From Burkholderiales bacterium 67-32 (GTDB taxonomy: Bacteria > Pseudomonadota > Gammaproteobacteria > Burkholderiales > Burkholderiaceae_B): a stretch of DNA of 64,000 bases. The DNA lies in NCBI GenBank assembly GCA_001898625.1, contig MKUP01000022.1, positions 248,001 to 312,000 of the forward strand, in the 5' to 3' direction. The position numbers were made by a program, and so were the translations under genes. Below are positions 53,502-61,120 of this stretch, in pieces. Below the pieces are notes generated by a model. It saw nothing but the letters and a program-made list of their open reading frames with translations, searched no databases and was not told the origin of the DNA. The stretch's first letter is position 1. Each line of letters starts with the position of its first letter.

Positions 53502-54014
53502 ATGCGTACATTGATCCCGGTGGCCGTCACCGGCCTGATGGTCGGGCAGGCCCAGGCCGCCGACCTGTCGGTAAGGATCGAGATCCCCCGGCTGAACGTG
53601 GCCGAGTACCACCGTCCGTACGTGGCGGTGTGGGTGGAGGGGCCGGATCAGAAGGTCGCCGCCAACCTGGCCGTCTGGTACGACGTCAAGCTCAAGAACG
53701 ACGAAGGCACGAAGTGGCTCAAGGACATGCGCCAGTGGTGGCGCCGCAGCGGCCGCGAACTGACCATGCCCGCCGACGGCATCAGCGGCGCCACGCGGCC
53801 CGTGGGCGAGCATCAACTGGTGTTCAGCGACGGCAAGGCGCCGCTGGGCAAGCTGGCCGAAGGCAAGTACGAACTGGTGGTCGAGGCCGCGCGCGAGGTC
53901 GGCGGCCGCGAATTGCTGCGCATCCCGTTCCAGTGGCCGCCCCGGGCACCGGAGAAGGGCGAGGCGCGCGGCCAGCACGAGCTGGGCCGCGTCGCGCTGG
54001 AAACCAAACCCTGA
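53502..54014 (+). CDS. DUF2271 periplasmic protein, probable ApbE-flavinylated electron carrier
   Basis: 170 residues with GAAGAGG upstream. A signal peptide is cleaved near AQAAD (residue 20). The DUF2271 domain follows. Residues 92-98 read DGISGAT, the D-x-x-(S/T)-G-A-(T/S) sequence at which ApbE attaches FMN to a Thr (here Thr98). An apbE gene lies two genes further on, and DUF2271 proteins occur with PepSY and DUF4198 proteins. I infer a periplasmic FMN-carrying protein; flavinylation itself is not shown. Confidence 0.85.
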   Translation: MRTLIPVAVTGLMVGQAQAADLSVRIEIPRLNVAEYHRPYVAVWVEGPDQKVAANLAVWYDVKLKNDEGTKWLKDMRQWWRRSGRELTMPADGISGATRPVGEHQLVFSDGKAPLGKLAEGKYELVVEAAREVGGRELLRIPFQWPPRAPEKGEARGQHELGRVALETKP

Positions 54015-54059
54015 TTCCCTGACAACGCTTTCCTAGCAATCCCTTCCGAGGAAAAGAAC

Positions 54060-54869
54060 ATGAAGATGTCTCTCAAGTGGGCCGCGCTGGCCCTGGCGTT
54101 CAGCCTGCCCCTGTCGGCCCAGGCGCACCGCATGTGGATGCTGCCCTCGGCCACGGTGCTGTCGGGCGCGGATCCCTGGGTGACGGTGGACGCCGCGGTG
54201 TCCAACGATCTCTTCTACTTCGAACACTTTCCGCTGCAACTGAACAACCTGTCGGTGACCGCTCCCGACGGCGCCGCCGCCAAGGCCGAGAACCAGTCCA
54301 CGGGCCGTTATCGCAGCACCTTCGATGTGCACCTGACCCAGACCGGTACCTACAAGCTGGCGGTGGTCAACAACGGCGTGTTCGCGTCGTACAAGGAAAA
54401 TGGCAAGAACAAGCGCTGGCGCGGAACGGCGGAGAAGTTCGCGCAAGAGGTTCCGACCGATGCGCAGGACCTGCGGGTCACGCAGGCCAACAGCCGCCTG
54501 GAGACCTTCGTGACGGTGGGCAAGCCGACCGACACGGTGCTCAAGCCCACCGGCGTGGGGCTGGAACTGGCGCCCATCACCCATCCGAACGACTTGTTCG
54601 CCAAGGAAGAGGCCAGCTTCCGGATGCTGCTGGACGGCAAGCCCGCGGCCGGTATCGAGGTGTCCATCGTGCCGGGCGGGATCCGCTATCGCGACCAGCT
54701 GCATGAAGTGAAGACGCGCACCGACGCCGACGGCAAGTTCACGGTGACCTGGCCCGAGCCCGGCATGTATTGGCTGGAGGCCGAGACCAAGGACGACAAG
54801 ACCACCTTCGACAAGGCGAAGGAACGCCGGTCGACCTACGTCGCGACCTTCGAGGTCTTGCCTGAATAG
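54060..54869 (+). CDS. DUF4198 periplasmic protein
   Basis: 269 residues. The signal peptide ends at SAQAHRMW (about residue 22). The mature N-terminus HRMWMLPSATVLSG and the later HPNDLFAKEEASFRML and TRTDADGKFTVTWP stretches are typical of DUF4198, an Ig-like metal-associated domain related to nickel/cobalt-uptake NikK-type proteins. The mature His-rich start may bind a metal. Between the DUF2271 and apbE genes, it is probably part of the same metal-handling redox operon. Confidence 0.85.
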   Translation: MKMSLKWAALALAFSLPLSAQAHRMWMLPSATVLSGADPWVTVDAAVSNDLFYFEHFPLQLNNLSVTAPDGAAAKAENQSTGRYRSTFDVHLTQTGTYKLAVVNNGVFASYKENGKNKRWRGTAEKFAQEVPTDAQDLRVTQANSRLETFVTVGKPTDTVLKPTGVGLELAPITHPNDLFAKEEASFRMLLDGKPAAGIEVSIVPGGIRYRDQLHEVKTRTDADGKFTVTWPEPGMYWLEAETKDDKTTFDKAKERRSTYVATFEVLPE

Positions 54870-54873
54870 AATG

Positions 54874-54951
54874 CCCCCCCCTACGCCCTTCGGGCGCCCC
54901 CCAGGGGGCGATGCGGGTGGACCGGCGGAGCCGGATCCACCGCATCCTGGG
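54874..54951 (+). repeat. dispersed multi-hairpin intergenic repeat, copy C
   Basis: Same order of hairpins as copy B: C-run with TACGCCCTTCGGGCG, then CGCCCCCCAGGGGGCG, then the GGTGGACCGGC...GCCGGATCCACC stem. It begins 5 bases after the DUF4198 stop, in the gap before apbE. It interrupts the operon and may modulate read-through or protect mRNA ends. Confidence 0.85.
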
Positions 54952-54983
54952 TCTAGTGCCGCTGTTTGCCAGTCCGCCGGTTT

Positions 54984-55017
54984 CGCCCCCTGGGGGGCGC
55001 CCGCCGGGCGTAGAGCG
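54984..55017 (-). repeat. dispersed repeat, partial inverted copy D
   Basis: The first two hairpins of the same repeat family in the opposite orientation to copy C (CGCCCCCTGGGGGGCG then CCCGCCGGGCG). Together C and D form a large interrupted inverted repeat of over 140 bases upstream of apbE, which would fold strongly in RNA. Confidence 0.8.
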
Positions 55018-55041
55018 GGGCGAGTTCTCGTTCCTTTGACG

Positions 55042-56022
55042 GTGTCGGAGCAGGCGCGGCGAGGGTATGGGGGCGGGGCTCGGGTGGTTTCCATGGGCGG
55101 GCCGACGATGGGGACGAGTTGGTCGGTCAGGCTGGTCGATGACGGTGGGGTGCCGCCGGATCTGGAAGCGCGGGTGCGGGCGACGCTGGATGGGGTCGTC
55201 GACGAGATGAGCAACTGGCGGGACGATACGGATCTGAGTCGTTTCAACGCCGCGCCAGCGGGTAGCTGGCATGTCCTGCCTGGTGCCTTGTTCGTGGTGC
55301 TGGAGCAGGCGCTGAGCGTGGCCCGCGAAAGCGGGGGGGCCTACGATCCGACCGTGGGGCCGCTGGTGGATCTTTGGGGGTTCGGGCCGCGGGGGCCGCG
55401 TGCCCGGCCGTCGGCGGACGAGGTCCAGGCCGTGCGGCGGCGGGTGGGCTGGGACCGGATCGAGCTGGACGTGGCGGGCCGCCGGGCGCGGCAGCCGGGC
55501 GGGGCCTATGTGGACCTGTCCGGCATCGCCAAGGGCTATGCGGTCGATGCCGTGGCCCGCTGCCTGCGGCGTGCCGGGGTGGCCGGCTATCTGGTGGAGA
55601 TAGGCGGTGAACTGGTCGGGCACGGGGTGAAGCCGGACGGTACGCCCTGGTGGGTGGAGCTGGACCGGGCCTGGGACGCGGCCGGCGAGTCGTCCGTGCC
55701 GCCCACGCTGGTGGCCCTGGAGGGCCTGGCGATCGCCACCTCGGGGGACTATCGGCGCCATGCCCGCGATGGACAGGGCATGTACAGCCACACCCTGGAC
55801 CCGCGTACGGGCGCGCCCATCGGCAATGGTGTCGTCTCGGTCACGGTCCTGCACCCCGAGTGCATGGCCGCCGATGCGCTGGCGACGGCGCTGACGGTGA
55901 TGGGGCCGGACGAAGGGCTGCGCTGGGCGTCGCGCCGCGGGCTCGCGGCGCAGTTCGTGCAGCGCACCGCCCAGGGATACCAGGAAACGATGACGCCCAA
56001 TTTCGCGGCGATGATGGAATGA
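55042..56022 (+). CDS. apbE: ApbE-family FAD:protein FMN transferase
   Basis: About 326 residues from a GTG at 55042; the true start is uncertain (ATG 55093 or GTG 55042; an ATG at 54871 would translate the repeats into a spurious Pro/Gly-rich leader). Family motifs are clear: MGGPTMGTSWSV, DLSRFN, GAYDPTVGPLVDLWGF, SGIAKGYAVD, IGGELVGHG, ATSGDYRRH and YSHTLDPRTGAPI; the last ends with AADALATALTVMG. It moves FMN from FAD to a Thr/Ser of the target motif, here most likely DGISGAT of the DUF2271 protein. No signal peptide is visible, although ApbE and its target normally act in the periplasm. Confidence 0.85.
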   Translation: MSEQARRGYGGGARVVSMGGPTMGTSWSVRLVDDGGVPPDLEARVRATLDGVVDEMSNWRDDTDLSRFNAAPAGSWHVLPGALFVVLEQALSVARESGGAYDPTVGPLVDLWGFGPRGPRARPSADEVQAVRRRVGWDRIELDVAGRRARQPGGAYVDLSGIAKGYAVDAVARCLRRAGVAGYLVEIGGELVGHGVKPDGTPWWVELDRAWDAAGESSVPPTLVALEGLAIATSGDYRRHARDGQGMYSHTLDPRTGAPIGNGVVSVTVLHPECMAADALATALTVMGPDEGLRWASRRGLAAQFVQRTAQGYQETMTPNFAAMME

Positions 56023-57629
56023 ACGACGAATCTCGCGCGACATCCGCGCGCCGGGCCGGGGTGGCGGTGTTGTTGCTGCTGGTGGCGCTGGTCCTGGTGG
56101 CCGCCGTGCTGCCGCTGTCGCCGGTGGCGCACCGGGCCGCGGCGGGGTCGCTGGTGGTGGCCTGCTATCTTGCTTTCTGCCTGTGGACCGCGTGGTCGCG
56201 CCGTGCGGCGCTTGCGCCGGCTGGCGGCGCGATCGCTGCCGATGCGCTGCTGGTGGCCTATGCCAGCCAGACCGGTTTTGCCGAGCAGGTCGCGCGCCGC
56301 AGCGCGCAGGCGCTCCAGGCCGCGGGGCTGCCCGTGCACCTGGCCAGCCTGGCGGAGATGGGCGGTTCGGCCCTGCAGCGTTTTCGCAAGGCCTTGTTCG
56401 TGGTCAGCACCACGGGCGAGGGCGATGCCCCCGACAGCGTCGCCGGCTTCGCGCGCAAGACGCTGGCCGGCGACCTGGCCCTGACGGGCCTGAGCTACGG
56501 CGTGTTGGCCCTGGGCGACAGCAGCTATCAGCGCTATTGCGCCTTCGGCCAGTCGCTGGCGAACTGGCTGCACCGGCAGGGTGCCGAGCCGCTGTTCGAT
56601 CCCATCCTGGTGGACGATGGCGACGAGGGCGCGCTGCGCCATTGGCAGCATTACCTGAACGTGCTGGGGGCGAGCGCGGAAATGGAAGACTGGGCGGCGC
56701 CCAGCTACCAGCCCTGGACGCTGGCCGAGCGTCGCCTGCTGAACGGTGGCGGTCCCGGCGATCCCGCGTATCACCTGGCCCTGGTGGCGGCCGATGCGTC
56801 GCCGGGCGATTGGGAGGCCGGCGACATCGCCGAGATCGGGCCGCGCAATGCCCCCGACGAGGTCGCGTCGCTGTTGGCGGCGCTGGGCCTGGACGGCGCC
56901 GTGCGGGGGGACGGCACGCAATCGCTGGGCGATGCGCTGGCGGACCGGGTGCTGCCCCACGACGAGGCCGGGCGCGCCGCGCTGCGCGGCCTGCCGGTCC
57001 CGGCGCTGCTGGAGGCGCTGCCGCGTATCCCGCATCGCGAATACTCGATCGCCTCGCTGCCCGCCGACGGCCGCCTGGAACTCCTGGTGAGGCAGATGCG
57101 CTATCCCGATGGCCGGCTGGGACTGGGGTCGGGATGGCTGACCCGGCACGTCCGGCAGGGCGGACAGGTGGACGTACGGCTGCGGCGCAACAGCGGCTTC
57201 CATCCGCCTGCGCCCGAGCGGCCGTTGATCCTGATCGGCAACGGTACCGGCATGGCGGGCCTGCGCGCGCACCTGAAGGCGCGCGCCGCGGCGGGCGCGC
57301 CTCGCAACTGGCTGCTGTTCGGAGAACGCACGCCGGAACATGATTTTTTCCATCGCGACGAAATCGAGGCCTGGCGCGAGCATGGCGTGCTCGAACGGCT
57401 GGACCTGGCGTTCTCGCGCACGGCGGGCTGGCCGCGCTACGTGCAGGACTGCCTGCCCGCCGCGGCCGCCGAACTGCGGGCCTGGGTGGACGATGGCGCC
57501 GCGATCTACGTCTGCGGCAGCTTGCAGGGCATGGCGGCGGGGGTCGCGGCCGAACTCGAACACATCCTGGGTCGCGACCGCCTGGACGAACTGGCCGGGC
57601 AGGGCCGTTATCGGCGCGACGTGTATTGA
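56019..57629 (+). CDS. membrane-anchored flavodoxin/NADPH-flavin reductase (CysJ-like)
   Basis: 536 residues, ATGA overlap with apbE. Two N-terminal helices (about 13-32 and 42-60) anchor the protein. A flavodoxin domain follows (77-220; YASQTG 81-86 and STTGEGDAP 130-138), then a CysJ-like FAD domain (REYSIAS near 341) and an NADP-binding domain (IGNGTGMAG near 407, YVCGSLQGMA near 499). It would carry electrons from NADPH to FAD to FMN on the cytoplasmic face of the membrane. Its neighbours point to a PepSY protein and a periplasmic flavoprotein as acceptors. Confidence 0.9.
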   Translation: MNDESRATSARRAGVAVLLLLVALVLVAAVLPLSPVAHRAAAGSLVVACYLAFCLWTAWSRRAALAPAGGAIAADALLVAYASQTGFAEQVARRSAQALQAAGLPVHLASLAEMGGSALQRFRKALFVVSTTGEGDAPDSVAGFARKTLAGDLALTGLSYGVLALGDSSYQRYCAFGQSLANWLHRQGAEPLFDPILVDDGDEGALRHWQHYLNVLGASAEMEDWAAPSYQPWTLAERRLLNGGGPGDPAYHLALVAADASPGDWEAGDIAEIGPRNAPDEVASLLAALGLDGAVRGDGTQSLGDALADRVLPHDEAGRAALRGLPVPALLEALPRIPHREYSIASLPADGRLELLVRQMRYPDGRLGLGSGWLTRHVRQGGQVDVRLRRNSGFHPPAPERPLILIGNGTGMAGLRAHLKARAAAGAPRNWLLFGERTPEHDFFHRDEIEAWREHGVLERLDLAFSRTAGWPRYVQDCLPAAAAELRAWVDDGAAIYVCGSLQGMAAGVAAELEHILGRDRLDELAGQGRYRRDVY

Positions 57630-59045
57630 TCAGGCGGCATCGCCGCTGCGCCGGTGCCCGCTGACCTCGGCGCCGGCGTCGCGCCGCAGCCGCACGAAGC
57701 TCAGCAGGCTGCTCAGGGCCAGCAGGCCCACGACCAGGAAGGTGATGCGGAAATCCGTGACGTCGTAGGTCGCGCCCCCGGTGTCGCGCGCGGCGGCGGT
57801 GAGGTGCAGCACCACCGCCCCGACCGCGATGCCCAGGCCCATGGACATCTGCTGGGTGGTGCTGAACAGAGTGTTGGCGCTGCTCATCTGCGGGTGAGGG
57901 ACCTCGGCGAAGGCCATGGAGGTCAGGCCGGTGAATTGCATCGAGCGGGTCAGGCCGCACACCAGCATGATCGCCACGACCAGCGGCACGGGCGTGTCGC
58001 GGGACAGCACCGCGCACAGCGCGATGGAGGCGCCCGCCAGCGCGCCGTTGAAGACCAGCACGTTGCGGAAGCCGAAGCGGCGCAGCGCCTGCGTGGTGCC
58101 CAGCTTCATGCCCAGGTTGCCCAACATGCTGGCCAGGTACAGCATCCCGGCCTCGAAGGCGTTCAGGCCGAAGCCTATCTGGAACAGCAGTGGCAGCAGG
58201 AAGGGCATGGCGCTGATGGCCGTGCGGGCGATCGTGCCACCGATCATGACGGTGCGGAACGATGGCACGGCCATGATCGTGGGGTCGATCAACGGATGCG
58301 GATGGCGGCGCAGGTGCGCGGCCAGCGCCACGCCCAGCGCGATGCTGGCGGCGACGAGCAAGGCGCCCAGTTGCCACCGTCCGCCGTAGCCCAGCAGTTC
58401 GACCCCGACCATCAGGAAGCTGAGCGCCAGGCCGCTCAGGGCGAAGCCCGCCACGTCCAGCGGCCGCCGCGGCTGCGGGGCGGATTCGGGAATGTAGGCG
58501 CGGATCAGGAAGATGCCGGCCACGCCCACGGGCACGTTTAAGAGGAAGATCCACTGCCAGCTCAGGTAGGTGGCCAGGAAGCCGCCCAGCGGGGGACCGA
58601 TAACCGGCGCGATCAGGCCCGGCCAGACGATGAAGGCCATGGCCCGGACCAGGTCTTCCTTGCCGGTATTGCGCAGTACCGCCAGCCGCCCCACCGGCAC
58701 CATCATCGCGCCCGCCATGCCCTGGAACACCCGCGCGGCGGTGAACTGCGCGACGCTGGTGCTGAGCGCGCACAGGATGGAGGCCAGCGTGAAGGCAGCG
58801 ACCGCCCAGGCGAAGACGCGGCGGGTGCCGAGCCGGTCCGCGACCCAGCCGCTGATGGGTATGAACACGGCCAGGGTTACCAGATAGGACGTCATGCCTA
58901 TGCTGAGGTTGACCGGGTTGGTGCGGAAAGTGGCGGCCATCTGCGGCAGCGCGGTCGCGATCACCGTGCCGTCCAGCGTTTCCATGAAGAAAGCGGCGGC
59001 GACGATGAGCCAGATGATGTTGGGCTTGGCGGTGGCGGTGGTCAT
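57630..59045 (-). CDS. MFS transporter, EmrB-like (DHA2)
   Basis: 471 residues, stop directly abutting the reductase stop (a TGATCA joint). Fourteen likely helices; motif D1 LDGTVIATALPQMAA near 25, motif A SGWVADRLGTRRVF near 63, motif C PVIGPPLGGFLATYLSWQWIF near 142. The product is a drug:proton antiporter with unknown substrate. It is divergent from another MFS gene. Confidence 0.9.
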   Translation of the reverse strand: MTTATAKPNIIWLIVAAAFFMETLDGTVIATALPQMAATFRTNPVNLSIGMTSYLVTLAVFIPISGWVADRLGTRRVFAWAVAAFTLASILCALSTSVAQFTAARVFQGMAGAMMVPVGRLAVLRNTGKEDLVRAMAFIVWPGLIAPVIGPPLGGFLATYLSWQWIFLLNVPVGVAGIFLIRAYIPESAPQPRRPLDVAGFALSGLALSFLMVGVELLGYGGRWQLGALLVAASIALGVALAAHLRRHPHPLIDPTIMAVPSFRTVMIGGTIARTAISAMPFLLPLLFQIGFGLNAFEAGMLYLASMLGNLGMKLGTTQALRRFGFRNVLVFNGALAGASIALCAVLSRDTPVPLVVAIMLVCGLTRSMQFTGLTSMAFAEVPHPQMSSANTLFSTTQQMSMGLGIAVGAVVLHLTAAARDTGGATYDVTDFRITFLVVGLLALSSLLSFVRLRRDAGAEVSGHRRSGDAA

Positions 59046-59103
59046 GGGCGGCGCGTCGGGTGAGGCCAGATCGGGCCCGGGCAGTATATGCCGCGCGCCT
59101 CGA

Positions 59104-59139
59104 TATTTGGCCCGGGCCGGATATTGGGCGGTCCAAATA
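59104..59139. promoter_or_regulatory. inverted repeat between divergent MFS genes
   Basis: TATTTGG (59104-59110) and CCAAATA (59133-59139) form a 7-bp inverted repeat with a 22-base gap, in an AT-richer island of the 140-base divergent promoter region. It could be an operator for a MarR/LysR-type regulator; no regulator gene is adjacent. Confidence 0.4.
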
Positions 59140-59185
59140 ACCTAGAATCATAAAAACACCGACTCAGGGACGCCCGCGTACGAGC

Positions 59186-60376
59186 ATGAATGCATTGACC
59201 GAGAAGGATGTGCGCCGCAATGCGCTGGTGCTCAGTTGTGCGCAGTCGCTGGGCGGGGCCAACCCCGCCATCGTCATTTCGCTGGGCGGACTGGTCGGGC
59301 AGATGCTGGCCACCGACAAGTCGCTGGCGACGCTGCCCGTCAGTCTCTACAACCTCGGCCTCGCGCTGGGAACGATACCGGCGGCCATGCTGATGCGCAG
59401 GCTGGGACGCCGCGCCGCCTACATGCTGGGCGCGGTGATCGGCGGGGTGGCCGGGCTGCTGGCGGCCTACAGCATCACCACGGGCATGTTCGCGCTGTTC
59501 TGCGTCGCTACCGCCATCGCCGGCACCTACGGGTCGTGCGTGCAGAGCTATCGATTCGGAGCGACCGACGGGGCCGACGCGAGTTTCAAGGCGCGGGCGA
59601 TTTCCTGGGTCATGGTGGGCGGGCTCGTGGGCGCGATCATCGGGCCCCAGACCGTGATCTGGACGCGCGATGCGATCGGCGGCATTCCCTTTGCCGGCAG
59701 TTTCGTCGGCCAGGCCGTGCTGGCGCTGGCGGCGCTGCCGGTGCTCCTCCTGCTGCGCGGATCGGTGCGTCCCGCGGCCGAGCAGGGCGGGGGACGGCCG
59801 CTGCGCGAGATCGCGTCCTCGGGCCGCTTCGTGGTGGCGGTGGTCGCCGGCATCGTCTCGTACGGGATGATGAGTTTCGTCATGACGGCGGCGCCCATCG
59901 CGATGGTGGCGTGCGGCCACACGGTGGGCGAGGCGGCGCTGGGCATCCAGTGGCACGTGCTTGCGATGTATGGGCCGAGCTTCGTCACCGGCAGGCTGAT
60001 CACGCGCTTCGGCAAGGAGTGGGTGACGATGGCTGGCTTGCTGCTCATGGCGGTGTCCGGCGCGGTCGCGCTGCATGGCCTGAGCGTGGGGCATTTCTGG
60101 CTGTCGCTGGTGTTCCTGGGCGTGGGCTGGAACCTCGGCTTCATCGGCGCCACCGCCATGGTCACCGACTGCTACCGGCCCGAGGAGCGCACCAAGGTCC
60201 AGGCCCTGAACGACTTCCTGGTGTTCGGCTCGGTGGCCATCGCGTCGTTCTCGTCGGGCCGGCTGCTCAACGCCTCGGGATGGGAAACCATCAATTGGCT
60301 GCTGTATCCGGCCGTGGCGATCGTGCTGATACCGTTGTTGTGGCAGGCGGGCCGCACGCGTCGCGTGGTGGCCTGA
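59186..60376 (+). CDS. MFS transporter (12-helix)
   Basis: 396 residues from the ATG at 59186. Twelve hydrophobic helices; motif A-like LMRRLGRRAAYMLGAVIGG near 67. The product resembles uncharacterised MFS permeases of proteobacteria. Divergent from the EmrB-like gene with a shared promoter region. Confidence 0.85.
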   Translation: MNALTEKDVRRNALVLSCAQSLGGANPAIVISLGGLVGQMLATDKSLATLPVSLYNLGLALGTIPAAMLMRRLGRRAAYMLGAVIGGVAGLLAAYSITTGMFALFCVATAIAGTYGSCVQSYRFGATDGADASFKARAISWVMVGGLVGAIIGPQTVIWTRDAIGGIPFAGSFVGQAVLALAALPVLLLLRGSVRPAAEQGGGRPLREIASSGRFVVAVVAGIVSYGMMSFVMTAAPIAMVACGHTVGEAALGIQWHVLAMYGPSFVTGRLITRFGKEWVTMAGLLLMAVSGAVALHGLSVGHFWLSLVFLGVGWNLGFIGATAMVTDCYRPEERTKVQALNDFLVFGSVAIASFSSGRLLNASGWETINWLLYPAVAIVLIPLLWQAGRTRRVVA

Positions 60377-60404
60377 CACCGGCGCGTTTTTTCGTATTCA
60401 ATAT

Positions 60405-60803
60405 TCAGTTCGGGCGGCCGAACAGGTCGGCTCGCCCGAACATTTTCGCGGTTTCCCGCGCCGAGGGCGAGCCCAGGTCGGGATTCGCCCCGCCTTCGAG
60501 CAGCGCCAGCACCACTTCCTCTTCCCCCTTGAATACGGCGCCCGCCAGCGGGCTCTGCCCCCGGTCGTTGACGCGATTGGGATCGCCGCCGTGTTCCAGC
60601 AGCGCCCTGACCGTGGCGGCGTGGCCGTGATAGGCGGCGAGCATGATGAGGCTGTCTCCCTTCTGGTTGGTCAGGTCCGCCGGCGCACCGGCCGCGAGGT
60701 AGGCGGCCAGCGTTTCCGTTTCCCCTTCGCGGGCGAGATCGAACAGCTTGCTGGCCAGGGCCAGCACGGCATCGTTGGGTTGGTAGGAATCGCTAGAGCT
60801 CAT
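60405..60803 (-). CDS. ankyrin-repeat protein
   Basis: 132 residues from the ATG at 60803; upstream in-frame codons lack family likeness. Three ankyrin repeats are visible: GAPADLTNQKGDSLIMLAAYHGH, then GGDPNRVNDRGQSPLAGAVFKGE (each given by repeat start at about 46 and 79), then GGANPDLGSP. Small ankyrin proteins of this type often accompany catalase in other bacteria; no catalase is here. No signal peptide, so cytoplasmic. Confidence 0.88.
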   Translation of the reverse strand: MSSSDSYQPNDAVLALASKLFDLAREGETETLAAYLAAGAPADLTNQKGDSLIMLAAYHGHAATVRALLEHGGDPNRVNDRGQSPLAGAVFKGEEEVVLALLEGGANPDLGSPSARETAKMFGRADLFGRPN

Positions 60804-61120
60804 GGTGTTTCTCTTTTGGTGATCAAAGGCTTCCGCGCAGCGCGCGGGAAGAATGTCGTTACAAAACCTGGCGCAACGCCGGGGGCGGGCGGCGCACCAT
60901 GGCATGCATATTGCCCTTATCCCCGGCAAGGGCTGCCCATCCCGGGAGGGGCGTTGCGTTGGACGTGTACATCTTACTCACAGCGGTAATTTTTATCGGC
61001 GAGGATGGACATTATCCGGCGCGGCGCTCGCCCGCCGCACGAGGAAGATCCCTGCGCATGTGAAGTCCCGACCCAATCATCAGCTGCCCCTGGGGAAGCG
61101 TCTTTTGCCGGAGAAACATC
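60804..61120. other. 317-base promoter region ahead of glgA
   Basis: No gene is seen. It contains an ankyrin-gene leader (minus strand), a sigma-54-like promoter element (60900-60914), an AT-rich stretch at 60965-60997 (GTAATTTTTATCGG) that could hold a second promoter, and the glgA ribosome-binding site CCGGAGAAA at 61109-61117. Confidence 0.6.
60900..60914 (+). promoter_or_regulatory. sigma-54-type promoter candidate
   Basis: TGGCATGCATATTGC fits the sigma-54 consensus TGGCACG-n4-TTGC with one mismatch, including the GG and GC pairs at the proper ten-base spacing. It points toward glgA, whose start lies about 207 bases downstream. No enhancer-binding-protein gene is adjacent. Confidence 0.5.

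Noticed and set aside
54871-55041. ATG at 54871 as the apbE start
   Set aside because: The first 50 codons translate repeat copies C and D into a Pro/Gly/Ala-rich leader seen in many misannotated genes; it is not a signal peptide.
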